From Paracoccaceae bacterium (GTDB taxonomy: Bacteria > Pseudomonadota > Alphaproteobacteria > Rhodobacterales > Rhodobacteraceae), in the NCBI GenBank assembly GCA_947504705.1, contig CANNIA010000018.1:1-64000 (forward strand): 64,000 nucleotides of DNA, written 5' to 3'. Below the pieces are notes generated by a model. The model worked only from the letters and a program-made list of their open reading frames with translations. It was not told the origin of the DNA and searched no databases. Both the position numbers and the translations under genes were made by a program. This document shows positions 7,051 to 15,200 of the stretch, in pieces. Positions within the stretch are counted from its first letter, which is position 1, and each line of letters opens with the position of its first letter.

Positions 7051-8136
7051 ATGCGCAACGAAATCAAGCCCCAGCCCGGCATCCTTGACATCGCCCTTTA
7101 CGAGGGCGGCAAGGCGCATGTGGCGGGCGTTGCCAATGTCGTGAAGCTGTCGTCGAACGAAAATCCGTTCGGGCCGTCGGAAAAGGCCAAGGAAGCTTTC
7201 GCCCGGTCAGTGCGCAGCCTGCATCGCTATCCGGTGACCGACCATGCCGACCTGCGCGCCGCGATTGCCGAGGTGCATGGGCTGGATGCGGGGCGGATCA
7301 TCTGTGGAGCCGGGTCGGACGAGATCATCACCTTTCTGTGCCAGGCCTATGCCGGGCCGCGCGATGAGGTGGTGTTCACCGAACACGGGTTCCTGATGTA
7401 CCGGATTTCGTCTTTGGCTGTGGGGGCAACTCCGGTTGAAGTACGAGAACGCGAACGCACGGCAGATGTGGACGCCATTCTTGCCGCCTGCACCCGGAAG
7501 ACGAAGCTTGTCTTCATCGCCAATCCAAACAACCCGACCGGTACGATGATTTCCGCCGCCGAAATCACGCGTCTGGCCGAAGGGGTGCCGCCGCAGGCTA
7601 TATTGGTGCTGGATGGTGCCTATGCCGAATTTGTCGAAGGCTATGACGGCGGGGCGGCGCTGGTCGATGCGCGGCAGAATGTCGTGATGACCCGGACGTT
7701 TTCCAAGATCTACGGGCTGGGTGGCTTGCGGATCGGCTGGGGCTATGGGCCGAAGCATATCATCGACGTGCTGAACCGGATCCGGGGGCCGTTCAACCTG
7801 TCGACCGCGCAGCTTGAGGCGGCTGAGGCTGCGGTGCGCGACCGGGATTATGTGAACAAATGCCGGGCCGAGAATGCGCGGATGCGGGGCTGGTTGGCCG
7901 GAGCATTGGCGGAACTTGGCGTACCATCAGATACCTCGATGGCGAATTTCATCCTGGCCCGGTTTGCCAGCCAGGAAGAGGCCGAAAACTGTGATACATT
8001 CCTGCAAAAGCAGGGGCTGATCGTGCGGCGGGTTGGGGGCTACAAGCTGCCGCATTGCGTGCGGATCACCATCGGGGATGAGGCGTCCTGCCGGCAGGTC
8101 GCCCATGCGGTGGCGCAGTTCAAGGGTGTGAAGTGA
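7051..8136 (+). CDS. hisC: Histidinol-phosphate aminotransferase
   Basis: A 361-residue fold-type I PLP enzyme that transaminates imidazole-acetol phosphate in histidine synthesis. The visible motifs are the N-terminal [11 protein letters not shown], the central NPNNPTG, and the PLP lysine in [15 protein letters not shown]. In alphaproteobacteria the HisC next to tyrC often also serves as aromatic aminotransferase. Here the tyrC-like gene follows after 13 bp, which supports a shared role in tyrosine or phenylalanine synthesis. No other his gene is in the window. Confidence 0.93.
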   Translation: MRNEIKPQPGILDIALYEGGKAHVAGVANVVKLSSNENPFGPSEKAKEAFARSVRSLHRYPVTDHADLRAAIAEVHGLDAGRIICGAGSDEIITFLCQAYAGPRDEVVFTEHGFLMYRISSLAVGATPVEVRERERTADVDAILAACTRKTKLVFIANPNNPTGTMISAAEITRLAEGVPPQAILVLDGAYAEFVEGYDGGAALVDARQNVVMTRTFSKIYGLGGLRIGWGYGPKHIIDVLNRIRGPFNLSTAQLEAAEAAVRDRDYVNKCRAENARMRGWLAGALAELGVPSDTSMANFILARFASQEEAENCDTFLQKQGLIVRRVGGYKLPHCVRITIGDEASCRQVAHAVAQFKGVK

Positions 8137-8149
8137 GCGGGGGTGTGAA

Positions 8150-9070
8150 ATGATCTATCCGCGCGTTGCCCTGATCGGCCTTGGTCTGATCGCCTCGTCG
8201 ATGGCGCATGCGATGCGGGCTGCCGGGATGACGAGTGAAATCGTGGGCTATGCCAAGTCGCCGGAAACGCGCGCGGTGGCGAAAGATCTGTTCTGTGACC
8301 GGGTGACCGAGACGGCGGCCGAGGCGGTCAAGGGTGCTGACCTTGTGGTGCTGGCCGTGCCGGTGGGCGCGATGGGAGCGATTGCCGAGGAGATTGCTCC
8401 GCATCTGAAGCGCGGTGCTGTGGTCACGGATGTCGGATCGGTCAAGCAGGCGGTGGTTGATGCGGTGGCGCCCAATCTGCCGAAGGGCGTGCATTTCATC
8501 CCAGGTCACCCGCTGGCGGGGACGGAATATTCCGGGCCGCGTTCGGGGTTTGCGACGCTGTTCCACAACCGCTGGTGGCTGTTGACTCCGCTGCCTGATA
8601 CCGACGCCAAGGCCTTGGCCGGGTTGAAGGATTTTCTTGTCAGTCTGGGCGCCAATGTCGACGAGATGGATGTCGAGCGGCATGATCTGGTGCTTGCCGT
8701 GGTCAGCCACACGCCGCACCTAATTGCCTATACGATGGTGGGTGTGGCCGATCACATGCGGCGCGTTTCTGCCCAAGAAGTCATCAAGTATTCGGCGAGC
8801 GGCTTTCGAGATTTCACCCGGATTGCCGCCAGTGATCCCACCATGTGGCGCGATGTGTTCCTGACCAACAAGGATGCCGTGCTGGATATTCTTGGCCGGT
8901 TCCATGAGGAACTATTCGTGTTGCAGCGCGCGATCCGGATGGGCGATGGCGAGCATTTGCACGCCTATTTCACCCGGACCCGCGAAATCCGGCGTGGCAT
9001 TATCGAGGCCGGGCAGGATACGGCAGCGCCGGATTTCGGGCGTGCAGCGAAGCCTGTCGGCAAGGCCTGA
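8150..9070 (+). CDS. tyrC: Prephenate/arogenate dehydrogenase
   Basis: A 306-residue TyrA-family enzyme that oxidatively decarboxylates prephenate or arogenate in tyrosine synthesis. The N-terminal dinucleotide site is VALIGLGLIASSMAHAMR, where the family's last glycine (GxGxxG) is alanine. The active-site region is PGHPLAGTEYSGPRSGF, and a helical dimerisation domain (LAVVSHTPHLIAYTMVG) fills the second half. No chorismate mutase or ACT domain is attached. It is co-directional with hisC (13 bp) and the following extensin-family gene (5 bp), so the three are probably one transcript. Substrate choice between prephenate and arogenate cannot be decided by eye. Confidence 0.88.
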   Translation: MIYPRVALIGLGLIASSMAHAMRAAGMTSEIVGYAKSPETRAVAKDLFCDRVTETAAEAVKGADLVVLAVPVGAMGAIAEEIAPHLKRGAVVTDVGSVKQAVVDAVAPNLPKGVHFIPGHPLAGTEYSGPRSGFATLFHNRWWLLTPLPDTDAKALAGLKDFLVSLGANVDEMDVERHDLVLAVVSHTPHLIAYTMVGVADHMRRVSAQEVIKYSASGFRDFTRIAASDPTMWRDVFLTNKDAVLDILGRFHEELFVLQRAIRMGDGEHLHAYFTRTREIRRGIIEAGQDTAAPDFGRAAKPVGKA

Positions 9071-9075
9071 GCCGG

Positions 9076-9999
9076 ATGCGGCTTTTGCAGGTGATCCTGA
9101 TCCTCGGCCTGGCTTCGGCGGCTTTTGGGGAAGAGATCCTGACCTCGCTCCGTCCACGGCCGAACCCAAGGCTGCACCCGGTTGTTGTTGTCGTCGATGA
9201 GGCAGTGGCCACTGGATATGGGATAAGGCCCCGAAGGAACCCGCGTTATCTTGTGGCGGAAGGGGAGGCGTTGGCCGCTGAAGAACCGGCTGATCCGCAG
9301 GCTATCGTTGCGCTTTCGCTGCGCCCGCTGCGCCGCCCCAAGGATCTGACCGACCGGATTGCTGCACTCATGGCTGCCTCGAATGCGCCGGGTGTTGGTG
9401 TGGTTGCGGCGGAGGACGGTGAGGATGTGAACCTTGCCAGCATCGCCCCGGCGACCCGGAAAGAGCGGCGCAAAAAGAAGCGCGAGATGGAATCGATGGA
9501 GGGGGCGGTCTGCGGCATTCCCTCAATCAAGGGGCAAGAGATTGCGCCGATTGAATCGAATATCGCTGGATGTGGTGTGTCGGAGGCGGTGGCGATCACT
9601 TCGGTTTCGGGTGTTCATTTAAGCCAGACGGCCACGGTCGATTGCACCATCGCCAAGGCGTTGAATTCATGGGTGGTTGAGGTCGCGCAGCCCGCCTTTG
9701 ATGGCAAACTGGTCGAGATGCGGGTTGCCGCGCATTATGCCTGCCGCAGCCGCAACAACATCAGGGGCGCGAAGATCAGCGAGCATGGCAAGGGAAAAGC
9801 CATTGATATTGCTGCCTTTGTGCTGGCGAACGGCACGGCGCTGACGGTGAAGGAGGATTACAACAAGCTTCTTCGCCGGATCTACAAAGCCGCCTGCCCA
9901 TATTTCAAGACAACGCTTGGTCCGGGGTCAGATGGGTACCACGAAGATCATTTCCATTTTGACACCTCGGCCCGGGACTCGGGGTCCTACTGCCGGTGA
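9076..9999 (+). CDS. Extensin-family protein with LAS-type metal-site motif
   Basis: A 307-residue exported protein. A signal peptide (MRLLQVILILGLASAAFG) is followed by a low-complexity segment with three copies of an R/P motif (LRPRPNPRL, IRPRRNPRY, LRPLRRPKD). The extensin-like C-terminal domain (PF06904-type) spans about residues 140-307. Within it, SEHGKGKAIDIAAF and YHEDHFHFD recall the SxHxxGxAxD...HxH zinc site of LAS/MepA peptidases, so a peptidoglycan-directed peptidase is possible. Its cysteines (VCG, AGC, DCT, YAC, ACP) suggest an oxidised exported protein. Its stop lies next to that of the convergent DUF2125 gene. Confidence 0.85.
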   Translation: MRLLQVILILGLASAAFGEEILTSLRPRPNPRLHPVVVVVDEAVATGYGIRPRRNPRYLVAEGEALAAEEPADPQAIVALSLRPLRRPKDLTDRIAALMAASNAPGVGVVAAEDGEDVNLASIAPATRKERRKKKREMESMEGAVCGIPSIKGQEIAPIESNIAGCGVSEAVAITSVSGVHLSQTATVDCTIAKALNSWVVEVAQPAFDGKLVEMRVAAHYACRSRNNIRGAKISEHGKGKAIDIAAFVLANGTALTVKEDYNKLLRRIYKAACPYFKTTLGPGSDGYHEDHFHFDTSARDSGSYCR

Positions 10000-11040
10000 T
10001 CAACCCTCCGGCGGCATCATCACCGGCGCGGGGCCAAGTGGGATCGGGCCAACCGACATGCGACCATCCTTCATGATCAGCGGCAGTTTCAGAACGTTGG
10101 GATCGCCCGATTGCTTGGCCATCGCGCCCAGCATGTTTTCGACGGTCTGCGACATCTCGGGCTTGATGGTGCCAGTGGCAACCAAGGCGGCCACCAGCTT
10201 TTGCCAGTTGGTCACGTCGAATTCGAACCGACCCTCGGCAAAGCCTGCCGCATCGGGGACAATGCTGCCAGAAGCCTCAATCGAGAGATCGCCCCAGGTT
10301 ATTGCCAGCAGGTTCAGCTCGAACCCGGCAAGCATGGGGTGGGTGTCTTCCATGTGCCGGTCAATCGGTGCGGTCATCTGTGCGGTGGCCAGAAAGCTAG
10401 TGACGCTGATCGCTGCGGGCAGATCGGCCTCGGCGGTGACTTTGGCAAGCGCGACGGGGTCGGGCGTAAGGTCGGCCACGTCCAGCTTCAGGACATAGGT
10501 GTTCGGCTCATCTGGTGCACCAGCAACGCCCGCGGTTATGCCTGCCTCTTCGTCGGTCTTTATGGAACCGATCACCCATCTCGCCCCAACCGCCCAGCCC
10601 GCCGATGAGGTCGCGGCCAAGTCGTTGCCCTCGATGATCACCGCCGCCAGCGGCAGATCGGTCGAGACCTGGGTGCGCAGGCTGGCCATCATATCCTGAG
10701 AGGTGAGGGTGATCACCTCGTCGGGGGTTGAAATCTGCTGTTCGAGCGGGAAGCCTGCGATGATGTGCCAAGGCTTCCATGTCATTGCGAAGATCTGAAA
10801 GACGGGCGCTTTCCAGCCATAGCCGTTGTCCGGGTCGGCAAGCTCCAGGCCTTCGACCGTCAAGTCAAAGCGGTTGGGAAAGCCCTGCACGGAAAGCGCG
10901 GTCTTTTCGGCAATCAACCCCTGCCCGGCAGCGTCGGCGAACCATTGATTGGCAGCTTTTTCGATCGCATTGGAGCCGACGAACCAATAGCCCGACCAGA
11001 GCCCTGCGACGAGAAGCAGAAGGACGATAAGCTTGCGCAT
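10000..11040 (-). CDS. DUF2125 domain-containing envelope protein
   Basis: A 346-residue protein with an N-terminal membrane anchor or signal (MRKLIVLLLLVAGLWSGYWF) and a long beta-rich region (FPNRFDLTVEGLELADP, then WKPWHIIAGFP) matching the alphaproteobacterial DUF2125 family. The fold resembles AsmA/lipid-transfer-like repeats, but no function is established. It is convergent with the extensin-family gene, with stop codons sharing TGATCA, and divergent from chaC. The start is the ATG at 11040. Confidence 0.85.
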   Translation of the reverse strand: MRKLIVLLLLVAGLWSGYWFVGSNAIEKAANQWFADAAGQGLIAEKTALSVQGFPNRFDLTVEGLELADPDNGYGWKAPVFQIFAMTWKPWHIIAGFPLEQQISTPDEVITLTSQDMMASLRTQVSTDLPLAAVIIEGNDLAATSSAGWAVGARWVIGSIKTDEEAGITAGVAGAPDEPNTYVLKLDVADLTPDPVALAKVTAEADLPAAISVTSFLATAQMTAPIDRHMEDTHPMLAGFELNLLAITWGDLSIEASGSIVPDAAGFAEGRFEFDVTNWQKLVAALVATGTIKPEMSQTVENMLGAMAKQSGDPNVLKLPLIMKDGRMSVGPIPLGPAPVMMPPEG

Positions 11041-11103
11041 CTGGCGGCCCTTTTCATTGGCTTTGTGCCGGTGTTTACAGGGTCAGGTGCAACAGGGCCA
11101 GTC

Positions 11104-11655
11104 ATGCAGGAAATACTCTGGCAGGAAACACTCTGGGTCTTTGGCTATGGATCGCTGATCTGGGACCCGGGCTTTCCGGTCGCGGAACGGCGGATAGCGA
11201 CCCTGAAGGATTGGCACCGCAGTTTCTGCATGCGGTCGATCCACCATCGCGGCACGGTTGACGCGCCGGGGCTGGTGTTGGCATTGGATCAAGCGGAAGG
11301 CGCAAGCTGCGCCGGGGTGGCCTTTCGGGTGGAACCTGGGGCCGAAGCGGCGACGCTGGCAGGCTTGCGCGCGCGGGAATTGGTGTCGTCAGCCTATCTG
11401 GAGACAGTTTTGGTGGTTGAGACCACCGAAGGGCCGGTGTCGGCCGTCACTTATGTGATCGACGCTGACCACGACCAGTATTGCGGCGGGCTTCCCTTGG
11501 CAGAACAGGCCGAGATCATCGCCCATGCCGTGGGCGGGCGTGGGGCGAACCGCGATTACCTGTGGGCCACAGTGGCGCATCTGGCCGAGCTTGGGATCAA
11601 CGACGAGGATATGGAGTGGTTGGGTGACGAAGTTCGAGGTCTTGCCGATCGGTAA
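11104..11655 (+). CDS. chaC: Gamma-glutamylcyclotransferase, ChaC family
   Basis: A 183-residue glutathione-degrading enzyme releasing 5-oxoproline and Cys-Gly. The substrate loop LWVFGYGSLIWDPGF near the N-terminus is the ChaC signature, followed by RSIHHRGT and the acidic catalytic region RARELVSSAYLETV. The start at 11104 places YGSLIW at the expected distance. An open frame continues 339 bp upstream but overlaps the divergent DUF2125 gene and is not homologous. It lies about 67 bp before the MotA-like gene, probably in a separate unit. Confidence 0.9.
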   Translation: MQEILWQETLWVFGYGSLIWDPGFPVAERRIATLKDWHRSFCMRSIHHRGTVDAPGLVLALDQAEGASCAGVAFRVEPGAEAATLAGLRARELVSSAYLETVLVVETTEGPVSAVTYVIDADHDQYCGGLPLAEQAEIIAHAVGGRGANRDYLWATVAHLAELGINDEDMEWLGDEVRGLADR

Positions 11656-11722
11656 CGCTCGTTTTGCTTGGCTTGCGGTTCTGGCCTGCTAGTCTGGGCG
11701 CAATCAAGAGAAGAAGGCAGGC

Positions 11723-12916
11723 ATGGCGCGAACTGTTCCACAAGGCACCGAAGTTTCCACGACGTTCAGCCAGCCCATCCGGGCCATCACCAACATGCTT
11801 CTGGTATGTCTTATGGTCGGGGCCGGGGCTTGGGCCATCCACAGCGAGATCGAGGTCATACTGCGCACCAACCCGGTGCTGAACGGGTTGATCGCCTTTG
11901 TCTTCACTATCGGCGTGCTGACCTGTTTCTGGCAGGTCTGGATTCTGGCGCAGTCGGTCTACTGGATCGAGAATTTCGTGCGCGGCACCGCCGGCTCCGA
12001 GGGTGACACGCCGCCCCGGTTACTTGCACCGCTGGCCTCGCTGTTGCGGTCGGCCACGTCGCGGATTGCGATGTCGTCCTCATCCTCGCGGTCGATCCAG
12101 GATTCGGTTGGGCAACGGATCGATGAGGCGCGCGATATCACGCGCTATCTGATCAACCTTTTGGTGTTTCTTGGGCTGCTGGGCACATTCTGGGGTCTGG
12201 CGACCACAGTTCCGGCCGTGGTGGAAACCATCCGGTCGCTGGCCCCGAAGCCAGGCGAAAGCGGGCTGGATGTGTTCACCAAGCTGATGGGGGGGCTTGA
12301 AAGCCAGCTGGGCGGGATGGGGACGGCGTTTTCGTCGTCGCTGCTGGGGCTTGCTGGCTCGCTGGTTCTTGGCTTGTTGGAGTTGTTCGCTGGCCACGGT
12401 CAGAACCGGTTTACGCGGGAGTTGGAGGAGTGGCTCTCGTCGATCACCCGGATCGGGCTGGGGGATGAAGGCGGATCGGATCAGGGCGCGCTGGGGTTGG
12501 TGATCGACCATCTGGCCGGTCAGATGGAGCAGCTTCAGATGCTGTATGCGCAGTCCGAAGTCAGCCGGTCGCAGACCGACGGGCGGATCGCGGAACTGGC
12601 GAATGCGCTGGTGCAGCTGACCGGGTTTTTCGAGTCCGAAAAGGGTCAGGCGGCGACTCTGCTGCGGATTGCCGATGGGCAGGACCAGTTGATCGGGGCG
12701 CTTGGGCAATTGGCCGAAGTGGTGCGGGCCGGGGCTGGGACGGGCGAGGGCGACAGCGAGCAAAGGATGCGGTTGCGGTCGATCGATGTGCAATTGCTGC
12801 GCATTCTTGAGGAAATGTCGGCGGGGCGGCAGGAAACCGTCACCGACATCAAGAGCGATCTGGCCGCGATGAGCGCTGCGATCCGCCAGTTGGGCCGCGC
12901 TGGCGGGAAGGGCTGA
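11723..12916 (+). CDS. MotA/TolQ/ExbB-family proton-channel subunit
   Basis: A 397-residue inner-membrane protein. It has hydrophobic segments near residues 20-45 and 52-75, then the two pore helices of the family at about 140-170 (YLINLLVFLGLLGTFWGLAT) and 190-225 (GMGTAFSSSLLGLAGSLVLG). The C-terminal 170 residues are cytoplasmic and partly coiled coil. It should form the stator ring of an ion-driven motor with the product of the next gene, whose start follows after 1 bp. Rhodobacteraceae carry this pair as a conserved ExbB-like unit of unknown task. Flagellar MotA and TolQ are less likely because no flagellar or tol genes are nearby. Confidence 0.85.
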   Translation: MARTVPQGTEVSTTFSQPIRAITNMLLVCLMVGAGAWAIHSEIEVILRTNPVLNGLIAFVFTIGVLTCFWQVWILAQSVYWIENFVRGTAGSEGDTPPRLLAPLASLLRSATSRIAMSSSSSRSIQDSVGQRIDEARDITRYLINLLVFLGLLGTFWGLATTVPAVVETIRSLAPKPGESGLDVFTKLMGGLESQLGGMGTAFSSSLLGLAGSLVLGLLELFAGHGQNRFTRELEEWLSSITRIGLGDEGGSDQGALGLVIDHLAGQMEQLQMLYAQSEVSRSQTDGRIAELANALVQLTGFFESEKGQAATLLRIADGQDQLIGALGQLAEVVRAGAGTGEGDSEQRMRLRSIDVQLLRILEEMSAGRQETVTDIKSDLAAMSAAIRQLGRAGGKG

Positions 12917-12917
12917 C

Positions 12918-14522
12918 ATGGCCGGCAATTCGCGGCGCCGCGACAGTTCGATGATCTGGCCGGGATTCGTCGATGCGGTGACGACGCTTCTGATGGTGCT
13001 GATGTTCGTGCTGACGATCTTTACCATCATGCAGTCGGTCCTGCGCGAACAGATCACCACGCAGGACACCGAGTTAAGCGCCCTGACCGCGCAGGTCGCC
13101 GATCTGGCCGACGCGCTGGGCCTTGAACGGGCGCGGGCGACGGGCCTCGAGGCGCAGACGGCGGCGCTGGGGGCCTCGCTTGCGGCGGCGAAGGCGGATG
13201 GGGAAGAGAAGGCGACGCTGATCGCCACCCTGACCGCCAATCTGACCGCGCGCGAAGGCGAGCTTGCGGCGGCGCAGGGTCGGATCAGCGATTTCGAGGC
13301 GCAGGTGGCGGCGCTGATCGTCGCGCGGGATCAGGCGAAGGGAGAGGCGGCGCAGTTGACGGCGTCGGTCGCCGAGCTTGAGGCGGCGAAGACCAAGCTG
13401 ATGGATCAGGCGGACGCGATGACACTGGCCTTGGCATCGGCGCGGGACGAGGTGGATGCCAAGACCGAAGAGGCGCGATTGGCAGCGGCCCGGCGCGATG
13501 CGGTTCAGGCGATGCTGGCCGATCTGCAGACCAAGGGCAAAGCCGATGCCGAGGCTTTGGCCACGGCCAAGACTGAATTGACCGATGCCGAAGCCGCCCG
13601 ACTGGCCGATGCGGCGGCGCTGCAGGCGCTGCGGGACAAGCTGGCGAATTCCGATACGGAACTGACGGCGATGACGCTGGCTTTGGAGGCTGAGCGGCAG
13701 CGGGCGGAAGACACGCTGACGCTGCTGGCTGCGGCGCGGTTGGCCTCGGGAGACGGGAGTGAGAAGGATGCCGCTCTTGCCGCCGCCAAGACCCTGCTGC
13801 TGGAGGAACAGGAAAAGGCCTTGGCGGCGGCACGCGAGGTGGAGCTTTTGAACCAGCAGGTTGCGGCCTTGCGGACCCAACTTGGCAGCCTGCAATCGGT
13901 TCTGGACGAGTCCAAGGCGCGCGACGAGGCGGCGAAGGTTCAGCTTGAGAGCCTTGGGACCGAGTTGAACACCGCGTTGGCGCAGGTGGCCTCGGAACAG
14001 AAGCGGCGGGCGGAACTGGAAGCGGCGGAGAAAGAGCGGCTGGCAGCGGAGAACAAGGATCTGGCGCGGTTCCGGTCGGAATTCTTTGGCGAACTTTCGG
14101 CTTTGCTTGCCGACCGCGAAGGTGTGCGGGTCGTGGGCGACCGGTTCGTGTTTTCATCCGAGGTGCTGTTCCAACCCGGCTCGGCTGACCTGTCGCCCGA
14201 GGGGCGTGATCAGATTGCCGGGGTGGTGAAGATCCTGGACGAGATCCGGGGCAAGATCCCGGATGGGATCGACTGGATCATCCGGGTCGATGGCCATACC
14301 GACAACGTGCCCTTGGGCACCGGGGCGGCCTTTGCCGACAACTGGGAGCTTTCCCAAGCCCGGGCACTGTCGGTCGTGCGGTTCATGCAGAACGATCTGG
14401 GCTTTCCGCCCGACCGGATGGCCGCGACGGGATTTGGCGAATATCGTCCGGTTGAGGAAGGCGATACCGAAGCGGACCGCGCCCAGAACCGGCGAATCGA
14501 GTTGAAGCTGACGGAACGGTAG
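12918..14522 (+). CDS. MotB-like peptidoglycan-binding protein with long coiled coil
   Basis: A 534-residue protein with three parts. The N-terminal transmembrane helix (residues about 15-40) carries an Asp in WPGFVDAVTTLLMVLMFVL at the place of the MotB proton-carrying Asp. An Ala/Glu/Leu-rich coiled coil of some 350 residues follows. The C-terminal OmpA domain is at about 405-530, with VDGHTDNVPL, NWELSQARA and RAQNRRIELKL, the residues that hold peptidoglycan. It would couple the preceding MotA-like channel to the cell wall across a very long periplasmic stalk. The gene order and single-base spacing imply translational coupling. Confidence 0.87.
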   Translation: MAGNSRRRDSSMIWPGFVDAVTTLLMVLMFVLTIFTIMQSVLREQITTQDTELSALTAQVADLADALGLERARATGLEAQTAALGASLAAAKADGEEKATLIATLTANLTAREGELAAAQGRISDFEAQVAALIVARDQAKGEAAQLTASVAELEAAKTKLMDQADAMTLALASARDEVDAKTEEARLAAARRDAVQAMLADLQTKGKADAEALATAKTELTDAEAARLADAAALQALRDKLANSDTELTAMTLALEAERQRAEDTLTLLAAARLASGDGSEKDAALAAAKTLLLEEQEKALAAAREVELLNQQVAALRTQLGSLQSVLDESKARDEAAKVQLESLGTELNTALAQVASEQKRRAELEAAEKERLAAENKDLARFRSEFFGELSALLADREGVRVVGDRFVFSSEVLFQPGSADLSPEGRDQIAGVVKILDEIRGKIPDGIDWIIRVDGHTDNVPLGTGAAFADNWELSQARALSVVRFMQNDLGFPPDRMAATGFGEYRPVEEGDTEADRAQNRRIELKLTER

Positions 14523-14841
14523 TCGCTTAACCAGCGACGGGCGGACTGCGTCGACGACAGCCGGGGTCGGATCGATGTCTGCACTGCAACGTGCGCGCTG
14601 ACGAACCGGGAGGTCGCGCTGCTTAACCTTGGCACGGACGGTAGCCTGGACGGCCTCAGCTCCTGAACGACCCGGACCGCCGCTATCGGATAGCAGCTCA
14701 GGTGCTATTGCTTAACATCGCCGGCGGATGCCCAATCTGAGGACAGAGGTTGCGGGGCAGCCTTTGTGGGCCGCAAGAGGTTCGAAGCTGCGGCCAGGCT
14801 TTCGCCCCGAATTCACGCAACAACCGATCAGGAGATTGAAA
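14523..14841 (+). other. 319-bp gap with possible coding remnant
   Basis: No complete gene is seen. One frame stays open from the stop of the preceding gene to TGA at 14664-14666 without a start codon; its end reads VALLNLGTDGSLDGLSS and looks like an eroded coding tail. GCTTAAC occurs three times (14525, 14621, 14710), containing TTAAC half-sites of the CtrA type. Neither observation is strong. Confidence 0.3.
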
Positions 14842-15189
14842 ATGTCAGTCAAACTCGCCCGCGTCTTGCCCCTGTTCCTTGTGGCCGCAACGGCTGGGCT
14901 ATCGGCCCATGCAGAATCCAAAGGATCCACAATCCACTACCCGCAAGGGCTCTATGTCGACACGTTCTGGGAGAATTGTACCGACATGGGCGGCAGCACG
15001 GATTCGAAGGAAGAAGGCCATTCAAGCTGCACTTTGCCAAGCGGCACAACGGTCGATTGCGGCAACGACTCCTCGGGTCTGATCGAGGTTTGCGTATCGT
15101 CGCGCAAGGTGCCCGAAAAGGAACAGGGGATTTACGACACCAGCGGTCAGGTGATTGACGACGGCGCGCTCGATACCGTCAAGCCCTGA
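14842..15189 (+). CDS. Small secreted four-cysteine protein of unknown function
   Basis: 115 residues with a clear signal peptide (MSVKLARVLPLFLVAATAGLS, cleavage near AHA-E). The mature part of about 90 residues has four cysteines in ENC, SSC, VDC and EVC contexts, suggesting two disulfides, and ends in a polar tail. GGAGA lies 7 bases before the ATG at 14842, and the frame is open further upstream without signal-peptide character. It converges on clpA, with stop codons 11 bp apart. I do not recognise the family. Confidence 0.7.
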   Translation: MSVKLARVLPLFLVAATAGLSAHAESKGSTIHYPQGLYVDTFWENCTDMGGSTDSKEEGHSSCTLPSGTTVDCGNDSSGLIEVCVSSRKVPEKEQGIYDTSGQVIDDGALDTVKP

Positions 15190-15200
15190 CGCCTGCCCCG

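Noticed and set aside
11723-14522. Zorya defence system (ZorAB)
   Set aside because: The MotA/MotB-like pair is reminiscent, but no ZorC, ZorD or ZorE gene follows, and the long coiled coil is on the OmpA partner rather than on the channel subunit.
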